Shown piece after piece: positions 58,953 to 64,000 of a stretch of DNA of 64,000 bases (position 1 is the stretch's first letter; the number at the start of each line of letters is the position of its first letter). Both the position numbers and the translations under genes were made by a program. This DNA is from Paracentrotus lividus. Taxonomy: Eukaryota > Echinodermata > Echinoidea > Camarodonta > Echinidae. The DNA lies in NCBI GenBank assembly GCA_940671915.1, contig CALNVZ010003426.1, positions 25,467,973 through 25,531,972 on the forward strand, given 5' to 3'. The notes under the pieces are model-generated. The model worked only from the letters and a program-made list of their open reading frames with translations. It made no database searches and had not been told where the DNA came from.

Positions 58953-60798
58953 CCGAGTGAGTCAGAAAAAAACTTTACACCTGGAAAAATGTCAATAAAA
59001 AGAAAACCAATTTATAAACCCCGAATTCGTATACATATTCTGAAAGGGTAAGTCCACCCGCATCTTTTGGTACCAATTTTGTGTGTTATATCTTTACGTT
59101 TGGATGAACACGACGCATTGTTTGTGAACATGTAAATTTCGAATTGTGCAAAAGTGGGAGTAAAATCAAAACAACGAAAGCTATCAAAAAAGCAACTCCA
59201 TCCTAATTAATATAGCATAACAAACTTTTTAACAAATATGTCTTGCGCCAAATAACTTGGCAGGGGCATTGTTACACATATCGACTACATTTTGTGTGAA
59301 AATGAGATAGATATGTAGAGTCAATCATGAGTGAGCACAAGTAAAAGACAAAATAATCACTTTTCAAAAGTACACTGTCCCTCATAAAGGTGGAATATTT
59401 TTTTTGCCGCTATAGCGACATGATTTTGCTCTGATTTTAATTTCTTGAATATGTTTGTCCCTGCTTTTACTTTTTGGGATCCTGGCTATATCTTGGACAT
59501 TCTCCCAACCCTTCGCGTGGACATTTTTCCAAAAAAGTTTTGTCAACCCCCGTGATGCCCATTTTTGTCATTTTTCTCATTTTGAGGCCCCTTTTTGTTT
59601 TCCCGGCCGATCAAGCCCCCCTCAGTCCTACCCCCAGGAAACGCGACTGAGGTGTACTGTTTTATCTTGTTCTTTAAGTTAAATCTATATTTCTGGGGAC
59701 AGGCTAAGGTCTCTTGTCTAGGGGAGGGGTTGAAGTAAAAAATGAGATTGGTGAAAATTCGGAATATTTTATTCCATCTTTATGCTGAAAACAAAAGAAA
59801 TGAAAAACCACCTTTAACCCTTAAATATCATCATTTTCCCCTTAAATTTTGTTTAGCCTTGATGACAAAGCTGTAAATAGTCATTATTGATAATATTTAT
59901 TTTGATTTATGTTTTGTTGAGATTTTACAATACAATTAAGGGAAGATAGAAATTTCCATGGTGTAAAAATGAATAAAATGAATGTTGAACCCCAATCAAA
60001 ATAAATTCTGACCCCTCCCCTAGACAAAAGAGTCGAGCTCGTAACCATAGATCTAGATTTAATTTAATGAACAATAACAAATCTCCACCTCAGACGTGTT
60101 TCCTTGGGGTAGGACTGAGGGGGCCTCGGTGGGTCGCGTGAACAAAACAGGGCCCCAAAAATAAGAAAAAATGACGAAAATGGCCATCTTCTGGGGGTGA
60201 CAAACTTTTTTGAAGAAAAATCCCCGGGAAGGGTTGAAGGAACGTCCAAGATATACCCAGGATCCTAGAAAGTGAAAGCGGTGACAAACACATTCAAGAA
60301 ATTAATAACGGAGCAACATAATGTCGTTTATGCCAGAAAAAAAATATTTCACTTTTATGACGAACAGTGTATTAAGAGGCCTCTTTAGGTCTGTCAGTGA
60401 CAGTTTACTTTCGATGTGTACTCATTCATGGATTACTTGATGAATCAATCTAATTTTTACACATAATGTAGTCGATAATTCTACCAACACCCTCGCTAAG
60501 TTATTTGGCTCAAAACATTTTTGTTAAAAAGTTATGCTATTTTATTCATGATGGAGTTGCTTTTTTGTCAGCTTTTGTTGTTTCAATTTCATCCCTACCC
60601 TTGCACAATTCGAAATTTTCATGTTCGCAAACAATGCGTCGTGTTCATCCAAGCGTAAAGACATACCACACAAAAATGGTACCAGAAGATGCGGGAGGAG
60701 TTACTCTTTCAGAATATGTAAAATAATTTGGGGTTGATAAATTGGTTTTCTTTTTACTTACATTTTTATAGGTGTAAAGTTTTATTTGACTCACTCGG
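58953..60798. mobile_element. 1.85 kb mariner-like foldback element
   Basis: The arms are about 780 bp each. They begin ccgagtgagtcagaaaaaaa with ctttacacc and end ggtgtaaag ... tgactcactcgg. TA flanks both ends (58,951-58,952 and 60,799-60,800), the target duplication of Tc1/mariner elements. Inner mirrored landmarks include caatgcgtcgtgttcatcc, ctcagtcctacccc and gtctaggggaggggt. The open frames on either arm are mirror shadows. No transposase seen. Confidence 0.85.
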
Positions 60799-60922
60799 TA
60801 CATATTTTGTTTAATTTTTTATTATTATATTTTGTTTTATTTGCTAACATTTGGCTTTTAATGTATGTTCTTTAATTGTTACCTTGCTCTGTTTTTTTTT
60901 CTTTAAGAATAGCCGTGACGTC

Positions 60923-62806
60923 ATGGCTTCTATGGCATCAGTTCCAGCCCAGAGTCTGGAATGTGCAATCTGTCAAGAACTTTACATCGAACCCAAGCAG
61001 CTCTCCTGTACGCACACATTCTGCCAGAGCTGCCTCGCTGAACTCCACGATTTCAACTTCAAAGAAGAGAACCTTATCTGCCCCGTGTGTCGTCAGAAAA
61101 CGCAGGTGGAAGATGGCGACGTCTCAAAGCTTCAGACAAACTATCCCATTAAATCTCTCGTTGAAGACATCAAATCAAATGAGAAAATGTGTACAGCTAG
61201 AGACCACGAGAAGCGATTTCCAGCAGTTGCCTTCTGTCAAACATGTGGGGTGTACATGTGCAGCGGTTGCCTTGATCTCCATGGCAAATGGAAGTCTAAT
61301 GAAAAGCACGGAGTGGTAAAAGGTGAAGACATCAAGAGTGGAAAGATGAAAGTGAAGCAGCTCTGTAAGAAGCATCCTCAAGAAGAGATGGAGTGGGCTT
61401 GCTCAACCTGCAAAGTTTCCATCTGCTTTAGGTGTCGAATGCTCTACCACAACGGACCAAATCACGAAGTTGAAGAGGTAGCAGAATTTCAGAAAGCTCT
61501 ACGCGAAGAAGCCGAAGCCCTACAGAAAGAAGGTTTAGACAAAACAAATACAATCAAAGCTCACATCGAATTGATAGCCGAAGGGAATGTAAAGACCAAT
61601 TCTCTTTTAAATAATCGCGTAGCTGAAGTCGTCAAAGCATACAATGAGTCTGTTGAGAAGCTAGCTGAAAGCAAAAATGACCTTGTCAGACATCTACTGC
61701 AATGTAGAGTGGACTTGACAGGAAAGTTGGATGGATTACAGGAATCTGATCTGAAACTGCTGCATGGTATAACCTCTAACTGTGACCTGGTGGGTAAGGG
61801 AGTAACCGGATTCCTGGAAGGAGAATCCCTAGTTGTACACCAACGACTTTGCGAGGAGTTGCGGGAAATGATGAGCAGGGCCCATTGCCATGACGATACC
61901 CTGAAAAGCATCACTGACAGAGCTGAAGGCATCAAGTTCAACAGATATCTTGAACGTAATGAACTTCAACTCGGGGAGATCGACCTTGCAGCAGCAGATC
62001 CTGACGGGGATCCATCAAACCCGTCTGGACATTCTAATACGTCTACTGAAGAGAAAAATTGGGATCTGAAGGAGATTACCTCTTTTTCTCTTTCCGGTGC
62101 TGGACTCACCGATATGGCCCCAACACCAGATGGGAGAATGGCAGTTGGTTACATGAAAGGGGGCGTTGACCTCTTTTCTTTTGATGGCTTACAAGAAACA
62201 GTACTACGGAAAACGAGTGTTCTCTCTTTGGGTGTTCTTTCTGACGGTAGATATGCGATTCTTGAACCCAAAACATTTTCTCTTTTCTCTCCTCAGTGTG
62301 AAAAAGTGTCGAGCTTGAAATTTAACGTCCACAAGAAATACTGCTTGATCTGCGTAGGGAGCACTAACGAAATCTTTGTATGTCATGGAAATTCGTACGA
62401 GAACAAGATGTACCAGTTTCGACCAGATAGCGGGAAACTCGTCAAAGACTACGAGAAAGAACTCTTGACTCCCGATCGCGCCATCTACATGACTTCCAGC
62501 TCTACCCTGGTGTTGAGCTACGGGTCATCAATCCAGGTTCTAAACGGAGAATATAAATGCACATATGCTGTTGATGTGCAAGGGTCTAAACCATGTCCAG
62601 TTGTCCTGGAAGATGATAGCATTCTGGTAGGGTATGTCAATGATGGCATGGCCACCGTAGAGCTGTTCACAGAGGACCTTCGTTTTGTCAGGACAGTGCT
62701 CCAAGGTTTCAAGCTGCATGGGTGTGACTTCATCATGAGCAAGTTCGCGACCGGCGAGATCGCAATTTGTGATAGTAGATATTTACATATCTTCCAGAGC
62801 TCTTAA
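60923..62806 (+). CDS. TRIM-family RING/B-box protein B (TRIM56-like E3 ubiquitin ligase)
   Basis: A 627-residue single-exon frame, paralogue of the gene at 31,981. RING: C14-x2-C17, C29-x-H31, C34-x2-C37, C53-x2-C56; the last spacing is four residues longer than in A. B-box 1 starts at C90, but the second ligand is Arg93 (CTARDH) where A has Cys. B-box 2 is intact and nearly identical to A. The coiled-coil-like region is followed by a linker (LAAADPDGDPSNPSGHSNTS) without the acidic runs of A. The C-terminal propeller-like region keeps DMAPTPDGRMAVGY. The ATG at 60,923 was chosen because it follows a pyrimidine tract and acceptor (ctttaag, ending 60,907) as in A, and the proteins align from here. 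Two AATAAA hexamers follow at 62,874 and 62,881. Confidence 0.93.
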   Translation: MASMASVPAQSLECAICQELYIEPKQLSCTHTFCQSCLAELHDFNFKEENLICPVCRQKTQVEDGDVSKLQTNYPIKSLVEDIKSNEKMCTARDHEKRFPAVAFCQTCGVYMCSGCLDLHGKWKSNEKHGVVKGEDIKSGKMKVKQLCKKHPQEEMEWACSTCKVSICFRCRMLYHNGPNHEVEEVAEFQKALREEAEALQKEGLDKTNTIKAHIELIAEGNVKTNSLLNNRVAEVVKAYNESVEKLAESKNDLVRHLLQCRVDLTGKLDGLQESDLKLLHGITSNCDLVGKGVTGFLEGESLVVHQRLCEELREMMSRAHCHDDTLKSITDRAEGIKFNRYLERNELQLGEIDLAAADPDGDPSNPSGHSNTSTEEKNWDLKEITSFSLSGAGLTDMAPTPDGRMAVGYMKGGVDLFSFDGLQETVLRKTSVLSLGVLSDGRYAILEPKTFSLFSPQCEKVSSLKFNVHKKYCLICVGSTNEIFVCHGNSYENKMYQFRPDSGKLVKDYEKELLTPDRAIYMTSSSTLVLSYGSSIQVLNGEYKCTYAVDVQGSKPCPVVLEDDSILVGYVNDGMATVELFTEDLRFVRTVLQGFKLHGCDFIMSKFATGEIAICDSRYLHIFQSS

Positions 62807-62873
62807 GAAATATTTGAACCTTGACCGTATGGTAGTGAGAGAAGTCTGGATGCTTGAGTGTATAGACATTGAT

Positions 62874-62886
62874 AATAAAGAATAAA
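62874..62886 (+). promoter_or_regulatory. Candidate polyadenylation signals of TRIM B
   Basis: Two AATAAA hexamers in close succession, about 70 bases after the stop codon. Confidence 0.6.
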
Positions 62887-64000
62887 TAGCCAACGTATTC
62901 ATTACTGGTAATTCTCATGTCCCAATGGATAGAGAGAGAGAGAGAGAGAGAAACATTTTGAAGATAATAGTATCAAAAACTACACAAATCGCAAGAATCA
63001 ACAACATCGTGAATAGTTCAATTGTGCTTAACTTTTCAAGAATGTATTTCTCTGCACATTCCTGAATTGGTTGGCGATCTGGCATAGACTTCAAGGTTCA
63101 CAGTCATGTTCTCGTTGCTAAATTCTATTATTTGATATCACCTACATATCTATCTAAGCAAATATATCTTAAAATGTAATGTTAGTATAAACTCTAACTT
63201 CACAAATTTGGTAAAGAAGTGAGATCGCTGAATATGTAAGAACTGTGGAAAGTTATGCAAAAGTATGTCAAAGTTGTGTCTATTCTTTTTTTAAATAATA
63301 ATTTGAAGAAAAATTTTAAAACAGTGTCATAGCTACAATAAATTAGCACTCTTGCAAGTGCTAAAATACCACTTCAGTTGCAGAAATTCAAATCAAAACA
63401 TTTTCGAAATAAGTCTTTAAGACATAAATAAGTTAAAGCCTCAAATGAGGTTTAAAAATTTAAGTCTTTCGAATTGAGAGAGTATGACTCAGGATCTTGT
63501 ATAAAATGTAGTTCTCATCTTTTCTTCTTCTTCTTAATATTTCATTTTATTAATTTATTTATTATTATTATTTTTTTACATACCTTTATATACCATGTAT
63601 ACCTAATAAATACTGAATTAAAGAGCGAGTAAACGGACAAGGATGTGAAAATAATGTTCCCCTTTGTTAGAAAAAACAAAATGTTCCTCGTTAATACTAA
63701 CACATTGTTACCGTTTGTGCCCGTATGTAAAAATGTACGATAGTAAATACATGTATTCATTTCGTAATGCAACACGGTTTCGGTTTCGGAACAATAAGCA
63801 TTTTTAATATGATAAAAGAAGACTCCCGAATCATTTTCACAGTAAACTTTGGAATCATAGTCAAACAACAGAACTGTGTTGATGATCTACAAATGTATTT
63901 TTTTTGTTAACGATAACTGCAGAGTTTCAGTCCTAGACGTGTATAAATGACTAGTTGTAACTTAAAGCAAACGGAAGTCGTTTGTTTACCAAAATTTCTG
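62887..64000. other. 3' flank of TRIM B, no gene seen
   Basis: AT-rich with a (GA)n run at 62,931-62,951. The minus-strand frame at 63,542-63,868 has no recognisable domain and is not called. Confidence 0.45.

Noticed and set aside
59455..60726. Several 60-75 codon frames upstream of TRIM B
   Set aside because: All lie within the arms of the foldback element and mirror one another.
60851..60922. 24-codon N-terminal extension of TRIM B
   Set aside because: It covers a pyrimidine tract and an AG acceptor and is not shared with TRIM A.

Overview
The window looks like a piece of an AT-rich, repeat-dense marine invertebrate genome, most probably an echinoid (sea urchin). The evidence is widely spaced short exons with GT-AG introns, many short inverted-repeat transposons and retroposon fragments, intronless TRIM-type RING/B-box genes in a local pair, and a single-exon rhodopsin-family GPCR. 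Species assignment is inference. There are two runs of N (21,283-21,307 and 47,907-48,760).

Layout. (1) About 4.7-23.8 kb, minus strand: one multi-exon gene encoding a Rabin8/GRAB (RAB3IP/RAB3IL1, Sec2-domain) Rab guanine nucleotide exchange factor. Ten coding exons and one 5' leader exon are resolved with consistent phases, ending at the stop at 4,939 and a polyA hexamer at 4,687. Its introns are packed with foldback elements. (2) 16,724-25,965: the 5' end of that gene is present twice, in two roughly 4.6 kb copies split by a 25-N gap and differing mainly by one-base indels. I read this as a false assembly duplication. Copy 1 has a broken splice donor and frameshifts. (3) 25.9-31.7 kb: a transposon-rich spacer. 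(4) 31,981-33,861, plus strand: TRIM gene A. (5) 34-41.8 kb: spacer with repeats and a ~1 kb TIR element. (6) 41,866-43,218, minus strand: a 450-residue class A GPCR. (7) 44.5-58 kb: LINE fragments, an unusual GGGTGCA-type degenerate array, a large gap, a possible small spliced gene (49.6-51.1 kb, low confidence), and more TIR elements. (8) 58,953-60,798: a 1.85 kb foldback transposon with TA target duplication, directly upstream of (9) TRIM gene B at 60,923-62,806, plus strand.

How the genes relate. The two TRIM genes are paralogues with the same architecture: a 5' untranslated exon, an intron ending just before the ATG, then an uninterrupted ~626-codon reading frame. They share a 49-base identical block in B-box 2 that suggests gene conversion or strong constraint. 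Gene B has lost one B-box 1 zinc ligand. The GPCR between them and the Rab GEF have no evident functional link to them. No viral, CRISPR or bacterial operon features were seen. The most notable material is structural: nested MITEs with intact target duplications, a four-copy ~950 bp TIR family, long hairpins in introns and beside an immune-type gene, and the duplicated contig end.
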